64,000 bases of DNA from Acidovorax sp. sic0104 (GCF_019219095.1 NZ_JAHUWH010000011.1:1-64000); one strand, 5' to 3'; shown: positions 54,121 to 62,840, numbered from the stretch's first letter. The notes: generated by a model from the sequence alone, not told the origin. Numbers and translations: made by a program.

Positions 54121-54606
54121 TTGCGCTGGCCGGGGCGCATGCTCGCCGGACTCGGGAGCGGCCTGCTGGCGCTGGTCATCCTGTTCGAGGAATGGGGCTG
54201 GGTGCCGCTGCAGCAGCTGCTGGCCCGCATCGGCCGCTGGCCAGGGCTGCGCTGGATAGAGGGCTGGGTGCGCTCGCTGCCGCCCTGGGGGGCGGTGGCG
54301 CTGTTCGCGCTGCCCACCGCTTTGCTGCTGCCCGTGAAGCTGCTCGCACTGTGGGCCATGGGACGCGGGCACGTCGTGCTGGGCATGCTGGTGATCGCGC
54401 TGGCCAAGGTGGTGGGCACGGCCGTGGTGGCACGGCTGTTCACGCTGACCCAGCCCGCGCTGATGCAACTGCGCTGGTTCGCCTGGGCGTACACGCACTG
54501 GATGGGCTTGAAGCACCGCATACTGGAACGCGCCCGCGCGTCCTGGGCCTGGCGGGTAGCGCGTGTGCTGCGGCGCCAATGGTCGCAGCGCTGGAGCCGG
54601 CGTTGA
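54121..54606 (+). CDS. Membrane protein of unknown function, start codon unclear
   Basis: The frame gives a hydrophobic protein of about 161 residues with two or three helices (GSGLLALVILFEEW; AVALFALPTALLLPVKLLALWAM; VVLGMLVIALAKVVGTAVVARLF) and a basic tail. TTG 54121 is given as start; ATG 54139 is possible. A GGAGGG ribosome-like site at 54084-54089 is correctly spaced only for ATC 54094 or ATT 54097, so a rare AUU start (169 residues) deserves thought. That GGAGGG is also the end of a dispersed repeat (54049-54090), which may have replaced the original 5' end. Confidence 0.7.
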   Translation: MRWPGRMLAGLGSGLLALVILFEEWGWVPLQQLLARIGRWPGLRWIEGWVRSLPPWGAVALFALPTALLLPVKLLALWAMGRGHVVLGMLVIALAKVVGTAVVARLFTLTQPALMQLRWFAWAYTHWMGLKHRILERARASWAWRVARVLRRQWSQRWSRR

Positions 54607-54712
54607 TGCCACGCGCCAGCACCATTGCATCTGAAGGATCAGCCTCGGCCTTGACCCGGCCCCCTACCGCGCTCACCGGGTGCCGGCAACCCCCATTTCT
54701 GATTGCTACATA

Positions 54713-54732
54713 TTGTTGGTAAACGTCAACAA
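54713..54732. promoter_or_regulatory. Inverted repeat upstream of the diguanylate cyclase
   Basis: TTGTTG (54713-54718) and CAACAA (54727-54732) flank an 8-base spacer in an A+T-rich island about 100 bp before the GGDEF gene start. It is a candidate operator or promoter; no regulator is encoded beside it. Confidence 0.4.
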
Positions 54733-54829
54733 AAGTATCTGAATGGAGGCGTGCGTCACGGCGCGCAGAGCCTGTGCACGGACAATCGAGCAGACACCCT
54801 TGTCCTGCCGCGCCCCGAATCCTGCACGC

Positions 54830-56269
54830 ATGATCCGCACCCTTGCACCTACCCGGCCCCTGTCGCCGGCGCTAGTCTGGTCTGGCTTGGGGATGCTGGT
54901 TTTCACGGCCTGCCTGGTGGGTATCTTTGCGCGGCCCATCGGCTTTCTGTCGGCGTTCTGGCCGGCCAATGCACTGGTGCTGGGCCTTCTGGTGCGCTAC
55001 CCCACCCTGGCACGCCCCCCGGCATGGATTGCTGCGGGGCTGGGCTACGTGGCGGCCGACCTGGTCACCGGCAGCCACTGGGGCATGGCGCTGTGGCTCA
55101 ACGCGGCCAACCTGCTGGGTGCCACCGTGGGCTGGCTGGTGCTGCGCCGCCTGGACGAGAGCATCCTGCGCCTGCGGCGCACGGTATCGGCGCTGTACCT
55201 GCTGCTGGCGGCACTGGCAGCGAGCGCGGTGGGCGCACTGGCGGGCTGTGGCGCCGCGCCGGTGTACTTCAATGCGCCGTGGTCCGACCTGCTGTCGCTG
55301 TGGTTCAGCACCGAGCTCATGAACTACATGCTCATCGTGCCCGTGGTGCTGGCCCTGCCGCGTGCTGACGACCCGCCATCCGGCCACCCCAGTGCGCAGG
55401 GCGCGTCGCTGTTGTGGCGCGCGGCGCCCCTGGGCTCTCTGCTGCTGGCAGAAGGTGTGCGCACCTTCGTCGGCGGGCCCGGGATGCTGGCATTCGTCGT
55501 GCCCGGGCTGCTGTGGTGCGCGCTCAGCTACAGCACCTTCACCGCCTGCCTGCTGTCGCTGGTGGTGTGCCTGTGGACCATGGCCGGAGTGGCCACCGGG
55601 GTGCTCAACTTCACGCCCGCGCATGCCGGCGACGTGTTCTCGCTGCGCGTGGGCGTCACACTGCTGGCCCTGGGGCCGCTGGCCGTGGCCTGCGCCAGCG
55701 CCGCGCGCGCCGAAGCCTTGCGCCGGCTGGCCCACGCCAAGCGCCACGACGACCTGACCGGCGTGCTCGCGCGCCGAGCGCTACTCAAACAAGGCGAGAG
55801 GGTGCTGGCCCAGCACCAGCGCGGGTGCGCCGGTGCAGCGGTGATGGTCGTGGACGTGGACCATTTCAAGCAGGTCAACGACCGCCACGGGCACCGCGCA
55901 GGGGACCGACTTCTCATCGGCATTGCACAGACCATCGCCGGCACCTTGCGCGGCGAGGACCTGCTGGGGCGCATGGGCGGCGAAGAGTTTGCGGTGGTTC
56001 TGCCCGGCGTCTCGCCGGCCGAGGCCCACGCCATGGCCGAGCACCTGCGCAAGGCCGTTGAGCAGCAGGCCTTCAGCGTCGGCGACGATGGCCCGCGCGG
56101 CCCCCACGGAAACACGCCTGGCGGGCCGCAGAACGCCACTGTGAGCATCGGGCTCGTGCACAGCGCCACGCTCGGCGGCGACGCGGACATGGAAGTGATG
56201 CTGCTGGCGGCCGACACCGCCCTGTACCGGGCCAAGGCCGAGGGGCGCAACCGGGTGGTGGTGGGGTAG
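54830..56269 (+). CDS. MASE1-type sensor diguanylate cyclase
   Basis: A 479-residue protein: about eight membrane helices in a MASE1-like sensor (14-300, with FSAFWPANALVLGLL-type FWPANA motif near 44-49) and a C-terminal GGDEF domain. The active site is GGEEF (383-387), and the inhibitory RxxD site is intact as RGED (374-377), so it should make cyclic di-GMP and be product-inhibited. ATG 54830 starts near the first helix; an ATG at 54743 adds 29 residues. No EAL domain is present. Confidence 0.92.
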   Translation: MIRTLAPTRPLSPALVWSGLGMLVFTACLVGIFARPIGFLSAFWPANALVLGLLVRYPTLARPPAWIAAGLGYVAADLVTGSHWGMALWLNAANLLGATVGWLVLRRLDESILRLRRTVSALYLLLAALAASAVGALAGCGAAPVYFNAPWSDLLSLWFSTELMNYMLIVPVVLALPRADDPPSGHPSAQGASLLWRAAPLGSLLLAEGVRTFVGGPGMLAFVVPGLLWCALSYSTFTACLLSLVVCLWTMAGVATGVLNFTPAHAGDVFSLRVGVTLLALGPLAVACASAARAEALRRLAHAKRHDDLTGVLARRALLKQGERVLAQHQRGCAGAAVMVVDVDHFKQVNDRHGHRAGDRLLIGIAQTIAGTLRGEDLLGRMGGEEFAVVLPGVSPAEAHAMAEHLRKAVEQQAFSVGDDGPRGPHGNTPGGPQNATVSIGLVHSATLGGDADMEVMLLAADTALYRAKAEGRNRVVVG

Positions 56270-56275
56270 GGACGA

Positions 56276-56372
56276 CTCCCCTTGAGCCGCTGCGCGGCTT
56301 CCCCCCAGGTGGACGCAACCCGTGACCCGCCAGAGCCGGTTCCTCGGGTGCGCTGGCTTGCGGCGTGCTTGT
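56276..56372 (+). repeat. Dispersed stop-proximal hairpin repeat
   Basis: CTCCCCTTGAGCCGCTGCGC with GGCTTCCCCCCAGG follows the GGDEF stop by 6 bases, then CGCCAGAGCCGG and a TCGGGTGCGCTGG tail. Slightly decayed copy. The remaining gap to 56488 has no further gene. Confidence 0.65.
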
Positions 56373-56488
56373 TCTCAGGTACTGGGGAATGAAGCCCCTT
56401 CGGGGCAGCCCCGGCTTTGTTAAGCATCGCTATTCCAACGACCAGCTCCTTGGGGTCGAAGCTGCCGTCGCCGCCACCACCGCAGCGC

Positions 56489-57541
56489 TTACTCCTGCGC
56501 CAGCTTCACCCCGGCCCCCGTGCCGCACGCATGGCAGAACCTGGCGAAGGCGCTCTTGCGCGTGGTGCAGGCGCCGCAGTGGTCGAACAGGCCGATGCCG
56601 CAGTGCGGACAGAAATCGATCTTTTCGTTCTTCAGATCCACCGGCCGCTCGCAGCCGGGGCACACGTTCTTGGCCAGGCGGGCCAGAGCGACGTCGTAGC
56701 TCAGCTCCTTGCGGCGCTCCTGGTCGGGCAGGGCCTCGGCTAGCTTCTGGCGCTCCAGGTAGCGGTTGAGCGCGAGGATGGCGTAGCGCCCCACCAGCGC
56801 CGTGACGCCAATGCCCACCACGTAGCGCACATAACCGCCGTAACTCGGCAGGTAGGGCACCAGCTCCACAAAAAACGCGAACAGCGCGAAGAAGATGAAG
56901 CCCCACACGAACGGCCAGTACGTGCCCTTGCGCTTCTTGGCGAACAGCCAGCCCGCGATGGCCAGCAGGGGCAGCGTGAGCGCCAGGCGGTACAGGAACA
57001 CGCGCAGCTCGACCTTTCGGCGCTCGGCCTCGAGCTTTACATAGCCCTCGGCCTCCATCGCGCTCAGGCGCTCCTGTGTGGCGGCAGCGGCCTGGCGGGC
57101 GTCGAGAGCCGCCTGCTGTTGCTGCTCGACCGCCTGCTGCGTCTTGCGCTCGGCGAGCTTGAGCTCGTCAAGCGCCAGTGTGCGGGCCAGCACCTCGGGG
57201 TCCTGCTCGGCGCGCTGGGTGACGCTGCGCGCTGCCAGCCAGTTGTTGAAGGTCTCGCGCGCGCCCTGGGTCTCGCTGCGGGCCTTGCTGCGCTGCAGCT
57301 GGGCCTGCTCCAGCGCGGTCTGTGCCTCCTGCTCGGCCTGGCGGGCCGCCTTGACCTGGGCGCGCAACGCCTCGGCGGCAGCGCGGTCCAGGAAATCGTC
57401 CACGCGCAGCGGCGTCTCGACCTTGGGCAGGTCGCCCACGATGGTGCCGCCCAGCCCGATCAGGAAACTGGCGAAAACCACCGCCACCAGCCACAGGCCG
57501 CGGCGAAACCACTTCTCGGACAGGCGCAGGGATTTGCTCAT
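56489..57541 (-). CDS. Zinc-ribbon membrane protein with coiled coil
   Basis: A 350-residue protein: one N-terminal helix (16-35), a long alanine/glutamine-rich coiled coil (about 50-170: AQVKAARQAEQEAQTALEQA and similar), three membrane helices (about 185-270), then a double zinc ribbon (CPGCERPVDLKNEKIDFCPHCG and CGACTTRKSAFARFCHACG). A ribosome site (GGAGAAG) precedes ATG 57541. The family is unnamed to me. Coiled coil plus zinc ribbons suggests a scaffold or regulatory role at the inner membrane. Same strand as the DUF2145 pair but 92 bp apart. Confidence 0.82.
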   Translation of the reverse strand: MSKSLRLSEKWFRRGLWLVAVVFASFLIGLGGTIVGDLPKVETPLRVDDFLDRAAAEALRAQVKAARQAEQEAQTALEQAQLQRSKARSETQGARETFNNWLAARSVTQRAEQDPEVLARTLALDELKLAERKTQQAVEQQQQAALDARQAAAATQERLSAMEAEGYVKLEAERRKVELRVFLYRLALTLPLLAIAGWLFAKKRKGTYWPFVWGFIFFALFAFFVELVPYLPSYGGYVRYVVGIGVTALVGRYAILALNRYLERQKLAEALPDQERRKELSYDVALARLAKNVCPGCERPVDLKNEKIDFCPHCGIGLFDHCGACTTRKSAFARFCHACGTGAGVKLAQE

Positions 57542-57584
57542 GCTCGTCTTCTCCTCATGGTCTTTTGAAGCGCAATGCTTCATT

Positions 57585-57628
57585 TTCGATAGCACCTACC
57601 GCTTGTCAATCAAGCGGTAGCGGCACTT
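57585..57628 (+). repeat. Dispersed GATAGC/CAAGCG repeat
   Basis: TTTTCGATAGCACCTACCGC, then CTTGTCAATCAAGCGGTAGCGG. CTACCGCTTG and CAAGCGGTAG form a 10-bp perfect stem, so this copy could also terminate the minus-strand DUF2145 transcript. Confidence 0.7.
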
Positions 57629-57633
57629 TTCAT

Positions 57634-58500
57634 TCAATTTTTGATGATCACGGGCGCCGATGCCAGCTGCGCGCGCTGCAGCCACGCCAGCACCGAATCG
57701 ACCGTGACGGTCTCGATGCGGTCCGAGAAGCGCTTGTCGTTCGGGTGATCATCGAACGCGATGTTGGCCGAGCCCACGCGCCCGCCCATCCGGGTCAGCG
57801 GCCCCAGCTTGAGCGTGGTGGGCTCGTACCCCTTGAACTGCAGCCAGGCCTGCGCCTGCTCGCGCGTACGCACAGTGGCGGGTTCCATGGCCACGGCCAG
57901 GGTCTCCAGCGCCCACTGGTTGGACTGCTGGTACTTGCGGCCCCACACGTAGCTGACCATGCTGTAGGGCGGATGCTGCAGCACCTTGGTGCGGGCCGTG
58001 TCCTGCAGCACGGCAAGCAGGCGCTGCTGCACCTCGGGCGTGGGCACGGCGTAGACGGCCTCGTAGCGCCACAGGTCGTCCAGAAAGAACTCGCCCAGTC
58101 CCTGGCGGTACAGGTAGCCCACGGCCGTGCCGCATTCGTTGAGCTTGTGGGCCACGCGCCAGGGGCCCTCGGGCGTCTTGTAGGCCCAGCCCAGGTGCGA
58201 ATAGCGCAGGCCGTACTTGGAGAGGTCCTGCCCGGCCCTGCCGAGCACCACCACCTGGGCACCGGACTTGGCATGCTCGGCATCCAGCGCGGCCGAAGTC
58301 TGCTGCGCCAGTTGCATCCCGCGCTCGATCACCTTGGCCGGCACGGGTTTGGCGGCCTCGCACGAGCGGCCCGCACGGGCCTGCGGCGCCGCCAGCAGGC
58401 CAGCGCCTGCGACCAGCGCCACGCCCAGCATGGCGGGGTTGAAGAAGGCGCGCACGCGGGCGTGCGCCGGAGTCGTCATCGTCATCTGCAGCACAGCCAT
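57634..58500 (-). CDS. DUF2145 periplasmic protein
   Basis: A 288-residue exported protein. After a signal peptide (ending near PQARAG, residue 44) the DUF2145 body shows GRAGQDLSKYGLRYSHLGWAYK-type segments, LNECGTAVGYLYRQGLGEFFLDDLWRYEA and MVSYVWGRKYQQSNQW. The histidine, cysteine and tyrosine pattern recalls NlpC/P60-like or amidase folds, but the function is unknown. AAGGAGGG lies 8 bases before ATG 58500. It follows the next gene (58514-58975) by 13 bp, a two-gene operon. Confidence 0.87.
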   Translation of the reverse strand: MAVLQMTMTTPAHARVRAFFNPAMLGVALVAGAGLLAAPQARAGRSCEAAKPVPAKVIERGMQLAQQTSAALDAEHAKSGAQVVVLGRAGQDLSKYGLRYSHLGWAYKTPEGPWRVAHKLNECGTAVGYLYRQGLGEFFLDDLWRYEAVYAVPTPEVQQRLLAVLQDTARTKVLQHPPYSMVSYVWGRKYQQSNQWALETLAVAMEPATVRTREQAQAWLQFKGYEPTTLKLGPLTRMGGRVGSANIAFDDHPNDKRFSDRIETVTVDSVLAWLQRAQLASAPVIIKN

Positions 58501-58513
58501 CGCGGAGCCCTCC

Positions 58514-58975
58514 TTACAGGCGCTCGTTGTGCAGCAGCGCACGGCCGATGGCGTTGGGCACAAAGGCGATCGCCTCGCCCGCCACCGACAGCACCACGCC
58601 CGTACCGATCACGCTGCAGGTCACCACCGTGCCCACGGCATGGGCAGAGGCACCCACGCTCCGGCCCGCCACTTCGACGCTGACCTGCGCGCCATCGGAC
58701 GCGCGCTCCAGCAGGTACACCGTGCCGGTGGCCGATGCCTCCACCGTCTTCACGGTCAGCGCCGCGCCCGCCACCGAAAGCGCAGCAGGCACCGCCACCA
58801 CAGCACCTGCTGCGGCGGACGCGACGGACGCCGTGCCCACCACCGAGGCGATGGGCAGCAGCGACAGCGCTGCCGAAGCTTCGCTCTGGGCCCGTGCGGG
58901 CGTGGTAGCCAGGGTGCACAGCAGGCCGGCGGCCAGCGCCAAGGCCAGGATCTTCGAGACTTGGTTTTTCTTCAT
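58514..58975 (-). CDS. Exported Ala/Val/Gly-rich protein paired with DUF2145
   Basis: A 153-residue protein with a signal peptide (ending TPARAQS near 31) and a body of alternating small and hydrophobic residues (VVGTASVASAAAGAVVAVPAAL). GAGGAG precedes ATG 58975. It comes first in the operon with DUF2145. I do not recognise a family; the sequence could form a beta-rich envelope or surface protein. Composition-driven similarity makes family calls unsafe. Confidence 0.75.
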   Translation of the reverse strand: MKKNQVSKILALALAAGLLCTLATTPARAQSEASAALSLLPIASVVGTASVASAAAGAVVAVPAALSVAGAALTVKTVEASATGTVYLLERASDGAQVSVEVAGRSVGASAHAVGTVVTCSVIGTGVVLSVAGEAIAFVPNAIGRALLHNERL

Positions 58976-59079
58976 GGTTTCACTCCTCAGAGAAGGTGCT
59001 GCACGGGTTGTCTGCAACACCGGATTTTTCAGGGCAACCTCCGAGCATCCGCCATGGCTTCATGGCGGGCGCCGGAAAC

Positions 59080-59574
59080 TCAGCTGGCGTTGTTACCAGA
59101 CGTAGCAGGATGTGCTGCGGCCGCTTCGCGGCGGCCCTGCAGGCGCGCTTCGAGCAGGTCCGCCTCATGGCGGTCGCGCAGCATCTTGGCCAGCGTGAAG
59201 GCGGTGGTGATCAGGTACAGCCAGCTCACGCCCAGGAAGGCCTTGTAGGTCACGTTGATCTCCATGCCGAACAGGCCCCATCCGGTGAGGCCCATGGCCA
59301 CCACGAAGCCGCCCCAGACCACCAGCTTCCACATCGGTGTGTCGCCAGCGCCACGGCGAGTGGCGCTCTCGTTGTCCCGCACGAACTTGGCCAGCACGAA
59401 GGCGGCCGAGAGGCAGAACACATAGCCCATCACCATGAACGCCTGCTCGAGCTGCTCGCCCGGCAGCCAGGCCAGCCCCACGGCGCACAGGAACACGGCG
59501 ATACCGAACGAGACCCACACCTGGAGCTGCCATGCACGGGTGTCACGCTGGATGAGGGTGGAAGAGGACGACAT
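59080..59574 (-). CDS. YiaA/YiaB-like two-helix inner-membrane protein
   Basis: A 164-residue protein with two copies of the YiaA/B unit: QLQVWVSFGIAVFLCAVGLAWLPG with GYVFCLSAAFVLAKFVRDNE, then WKLVVWGGFVVAMGLTGWGLFG with YLITTAFTLAKMLRDRHE. Four membrane helices in all. E. coli YiaA/YiaB have no known reaction. ATG 59574 is chosen. It is divergent from the saccharopine-dehydrogenase-like gene, and GTATCG/CGATAC at 59683-59699 lies between them. Confidence 0.88.
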   Translation of the reverse strand: MSSSSTLIQRDTRAWQLQVWVSFGIAVFLCAVGLAWLPGEQLEQAFMVMGYVFCLSAAFVLAKFVRDNESATRRGAGDTPMWKLVVWGGFVVAMGLTGWGLFGMEINVTYKAFLGVSWLYLITTAFTLAKMLRDRHEADLLEARLQGRREAAAAHPATSGNNAS

Positions 59575-59682
59575 ACAGGGGGTGGCCAGACAAGGCCGTG
59601 GTTGAACACGGAGCGGATAGTGCTGCCCCGACCCGCCGCCCGCCCCCACCAGTTGCGCCAGTGGCAGTTGCACGGCTCCCGG

Positions 59683-59699
59683 GTATCGTCTGGCGATAC
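59683..59699. promoter_or_regulatory. Short palindrome between divergent genes
   Basis: GTATCG-TCTGG-CGATAC is a perfect 6+6 inverted repeat roughly mid-way between the YiaA/B-like gene and the dehydrogenase gene. A role as operator is possible but no regulator is nearby. Confidence 0.35.
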
Positions 59700-59797
59700 T
59701 TTTATCACCCCAAACGCGGAACCTGGGCGACATGACAACACCTGCTTGTCTTTGACAATCGCAGCCATTGATTGCAAAGCCTGCACGGAGACCCCCC

Positions 59798-60997
59798 ATG
59801 ACCACCGCCAAACCCTTTGACATCGTCGTCCACGGCGCCACCGGCTTCACGGGCCGCCTGGTCGTTGAATACCTGCTGCAGCGCTACCCCGCCGGCAGCG
59901 GCCTGCGCTGGGCCATGGGCGGGCGCAGCGCCGACAAGCTGGCCGCCGTGCGGGACGAAGTCGGCGCGCCCGCCGACACCCCACTCATCGTGACCGACAG
60001 CACCGACCCGGCCAGCCTGCAGGCCCTGATGGCCCAGACCCGCCTGGTGCTCACCACCGTGGGCCCGTACCAGCTCTACGGCAACGAACTCGTGGCCGCA
60101 TGCGCCGCCGCCGGCGTGGACTACGTGGACCTGTGCGGCGAGCCCGCCTGGATGCGCCACATGATCGACGCGCACGAAGCCACAGCCAAGGCCAGCGGCG
60201 CGCGCATCGTGTTCTCGTGCGGGTTCGACTCCATCCCGTTCGATCTGGGCGTGTTCCTGCTGCAAAAGGAATTCCGCCACCGCTTCGGCCACCCTGCGCC
60301 GCGCGTGCGCGGCCGGGTGCGCAAGATGAAAGGAACGTTCTCGGGCGGCACCGCGGCCAGCCTGAAGGCCACCATGGCCGCAGCCGCCACCAACCCCGCC
60401 GTGCTGGACCTGCTCAAGAACCCGTTCTCGCTCACGCCCGGCTTCGAAGGCCCGCGCCAGCCCACCGGCCACAAGCCCATGGTGGACGAGGCCCTGGCAG
60501 GCCCGGGCGGCGAAGGTGTCTGGGTTGCGCCATTCGTCATGGCCGCCATCAACACGCGCAACGTGCACCGGTCCAACTTTCTGCTGCAGCACGCCTACGG
60601 CGCCGACTTCGTCTACGACGAGATGCTGATCACCGGCACCGGCGAGAAAGGCGAGGCCATCGCCAACGCCGTGGCAGGCGACAAGTCGCTCGGCTCCGAC
60701 AAGGGCCCCAAGCCTGGCGAAGGCCCCTCGCGCGAAGAGCGCGACGCCGGCTTCTACGACGTGCTCTTTCTCGGCACCGACGCGGACGGCCACAGCCTGC
60801 GCGTGGGCGTGAAGGGAGACCGCGACCCGGGCTACGGCTCTACCTCCAAGATGATCGCCGAGGCAGCCGTGTGCCTGCTGCTGGAGGCCACGGACACCCC
60901 CGGAGGCATCTGGACCACGGCGCCCGCCATGGGCGACAAGCTGATCACGCGGCTACAGGCGAACGCAGGGCTGAGTTTCGCGGTCGAGGCCGGCTGA
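59798..60997 (+). CDS. Saccharopine dehydrogenase-like NAD(P)-binding protein (trans-acting enoyl reductase type)
   Basis: A 399-residue protein with an N-terminal Rossmann motif FDIVVHGATGFTGRLVVEYL (8-27) and GGRSADKLAAV. The family covers lysine saccharopine dehydrogenase relatives and mycobacterial trans-acting enoyl reductases; later segments CGFDSIPFDLGVFLL and KMKGTFSGGTAASLKATM support the latter branch. GGAGA precedes ATG 59798. In proteobacteria the substrate is usually unknown, perhaps a lipid. It stands alone. Confidence 0.88.
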   Translation: MTTAKPFDIVVHGATGFTGRLVVEYLLQRYPAGSGLRWAMGGRSADKLAAVRDEVGAPADTPLIVTDSTDPASLQALMAQTRLVLTTVGPYQLYGNELVAACAAAGVDYVDLCGEPAWMRHMIDAHEATAKASGARIVFSCGFDSIPFDLGVFLLQKEFRHRFGHPAPRVRGRVRKMKGTFSGGTAASLKATMAAAATNPAVLDLLKNPFSLTPGFEGPRQPTGHKPMVDEALAGPGGEGVWVAPFVMAAINTRNVHRSNFLLQHAYGADFVYDEMLITGTGEKGEAIANAVAGDKSLGSDKGPKPGEGPSREERDAGFYDVLFLGTDADGHSLRVGVKGDRDPGYGSTSKMIAEAAVCLLLEATDTPGGIWTTAPAMGDKLITRLQANAGLSFAVEAG

Positions 60998-61121
60998 TCG
61001 CGCCCCTCGGACACGTGCAGGGCGTGTCCGTTTCTGACCGAAACCCGGCCGGCCACGCACGGCGCGCGCCCTGAGGCTGTCAGACAATCAGGGCCCCTGT
61101 TGTTGCCGCTGCCCACCTGCC

Positions 61122-62039
61122 ATGAACACCTCCTTGCGCCCCCGCGACCTCTGCCTGGCATTGCTCGTCATCCTGGTCTGGGGCCTGAACTTCGCCGTCA
61201 TCAAGGTGGGCGTAACCGACATTCCGCCCATGCTCCTGGGCGCGCTGCGCTACCTGCTGGCGGCATTCCCGGCGCTGCTGTTCGTGCGGCCGCCCAAGGT
61301 TCCACTGCGCCTGTATCTGCTGTACGGAATGACGATGGCCGTGGGCCAGTTCGCGCTGCTGTTCACCGCCATCCACATCGGCATGCCCTCGGGCCTGGCG
61401 TCGCTGGTGCTGCAGGCACAGTCGTTCTTCACACTGCTGCTGGCCGCGTGGTGGCTGCGCGAGCCGTGGCATGGCAACCAGGTGGCGGGCCTGGCGCTGG
61501 CGGCGGTAGGGCTGGTGCTGATCGGCAGCGCGCACGGCGCGTCCATGCCGCTGGCAGGGTTTGCGCTCACCGTGGCCGCAGCCGCGATGTGGGGCTGCGG
61601 CAATATCGTGACGCGCGCCGTGGGCCGCCACGGGCCGATGAACCAGTTCGCCTTCATCGTGTGGTCCAGCCTGGTCGCACCGCTGCCCTTCGTGGCACTG
61701 TCGCTGTGGGTGGACGGGCCCGGCGCGGTGCTGTCGGCGGTGCAGCACCTGTCGTTGAAGTCGATGGCCGCCGTCGCGTACATCGCATGGATCTCCACGC
61801 TGCTGGGCTTCGGGCTGTGGACGTACCTCATGTCGCGCTACCCCGTGAACCGCGTGGCGCCGTTCACACTGCTCGTGCCCGTGGTGGGCCTGACCACCGG
61901 CTGGCTGGTGTTTGGCGAGGCGCTGCAGGCGGTGCACTTTGCGGGGGCCGGGCTGCTGATGGCGGGGCTCGCGGTGAATGTGTTTGGAGGGGCTGTGTGG
62001 GAGAGGCTCAAGGGCCGGGGGCGGGCGCAAGCACGCTGA
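61122..62039 (+). CDS. EamA-family transporter, cysteine/O-acetylserine exporter-like
   Basis: A 305-residue ten-helix DMT protein closely resembling EamA itself: RDLCLALLVILVWGLNFAVIKVGV at the start and RYPVNRVAPFTLLVPVVGLTTGWLVFGE in the second half, both typical for the O-acetylserine and cysteine exporter branch. GACAAT at 61083-61088 is a possible -10 element with a leader near 27 bases; no ribosome site is seen. A long inverted repeat follows its stop. Substrate assignment is by resemblance only. Confidence 0.88.
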   Translation: MNTSLRPRDLCLALLVILVWGLNFAVIKVGVTDIPPMLLGALRYLLAAFPALLFVRPPKVPLRLYLLYGMTMAVGQFALLFTAIHIGMPSGLASLVLQAQSFFTLLLAAWWLREPWHGNQVAGLALAAVGLVLIGSAHGASMPLAGFALTVAAAAMWGCGNIVTRAVGRHGPMNQFAFIVWSSLVAPLPFVALSLWVDGPGAVLSAVQHLSLKSMAAVAYIAWISTLLGFGLWTYLMSRYPVNRVAPFTLLVPVVGLTTGWLVFGEALQAVHFAGAGLLMAGLAVNVFGGAVWERLKGRGRAQAR

Positions 62040-62049
62040 CAAACTCTGC

Positions 62050-62112
62050 AACCGTTCGGGCTGAGCCTGTCGAAGCACCCGCAAGGCTTCGACAGGCTCA
62101 GCCCGAACGGTT
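62050..62112. terminator. Perfect 27-bp inverted repeat after EamA gene
   Basis: Arms 62050-62076 and 62086-62112 are perfect inverses (AACCGTTCGGGCTGAGCCTG...), with a 9-base loop. This is the cleanest copy of the TTCGGGCTGAGCC family and lies between convergent genes. It would form a very stable hairpin, so a bidirectional terminator is likely. Confidence 0.75.
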
Positions 62113-62160
62113 GGTGTGGCCGCCGCATGAGAACTCTCGCAAGCCGTGAACGCAGGCGAA

Positions 62161-62709
62161 TCACACCGCCAACGGCAACTCCGTGGTCGACAGCACATTG
62201 CGCAGCACCATGAACGAGCGCACCTGGCGCACGCCCGGCAAGTACAGCAACTGCTCGGCGTGCAGGCGGTTGAAGCTGTCGTTGTCGCGCGTGCGCACCA
62301 GCATGAAGTAGTCGAACTCGCCGGTGACCACATGGCATTCCATGCAGCCGGACACCTTGGCCGCGGCCTTCTCGAACGCCGCGAACGAGTCGGGCGTGGA
62401 GCGGTCCAGCACCACGCCGATCATCACCAGCATGCCCGCACCCACCGCGCGCGGGCTGAGCAGCGCCACGACCTTGTCGATCAGCCCCAGGCGCTTGAGC
62501 CTCTCCACGCGCCGCAGACAGGCGGGCGGGCTCAGGTGCACCTTCTCTGCCAGTGCCACGTTCGACAGCGAGGCGTCGCGCTGCAGCAGCCGCAGGATGG
62601 CCTTGTCGGTGCGATCCAGGGTCTCCATCGTTTCCGCTGTGGCATCCACATTCTTTGCACGAACTTTTGTTGCGCTCATTTGCTCATCACCGAAATTTGT
62701 ATCACTCAT
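62161..62709 (-). CDS. acdR: Lrp/AsnC-family regulator of ACC deaminase
   Basis: A 182-residue Lrp-type protein: helix-turn-helix [47 protein letters not shown] and a C-terminal RAM domain with [23 protein letters not shown]. It is divergent from acdS, the arrangement seen for AcdR in Pseudomonas and Azospirillum, where it activates acdS in response to ACC. ATG 62709 is given; ATG 62679 (MSATKVR) is also possible, and no clear ribosome site decides. Confidence 0.88.
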   Translation of the reverse strand: MSDTNFGDEQMSATKVRAKNVDATAETMETLDRTDKAILRLLQRDASLSNVALAEKVHLSPPACLRRVERLKRLGLIDKVVALLSPRAVGAGMLVMIGVVLDRSTPDSFAAFEKAAAKVSGCMECHVVTGEFDYFMLVRTRDNDSFNRLHAEQLLYLPGVRQVRSFMVLRNVLSTTELPLAV

Positions 62710-62715
62710 TATTCA

Positions 62716-62729
62716 TTGATCAGCATCAA
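62716..62729. promoter_or_regulatory. Perfect FNR/Anr-type box in acdR-acdS gap
   Basis: TTGATCAGCATCAA fits the FNR consensus TTGAT-N4-ATCAA exactly. It lies 7 bp upstream of the acdR start and 112 bp upstream of acdS. FNR control of acdS has been described in Pseudomonas UW4, where the gap also has CRP- and Lrp-type sites; here only the FNR-type box is clear. Confidence 0.7.
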
Positions 62730-62840
62730 AACGCCAACTTTCACGCAGAGTTCACAACCACGTTAAGTGCTTGTTTTCCTACGATGGATGCACGGCAGAC
62801 GCCCCGGTCTGCGCTCCCATCACCGCTTGAGGAAACCGCC

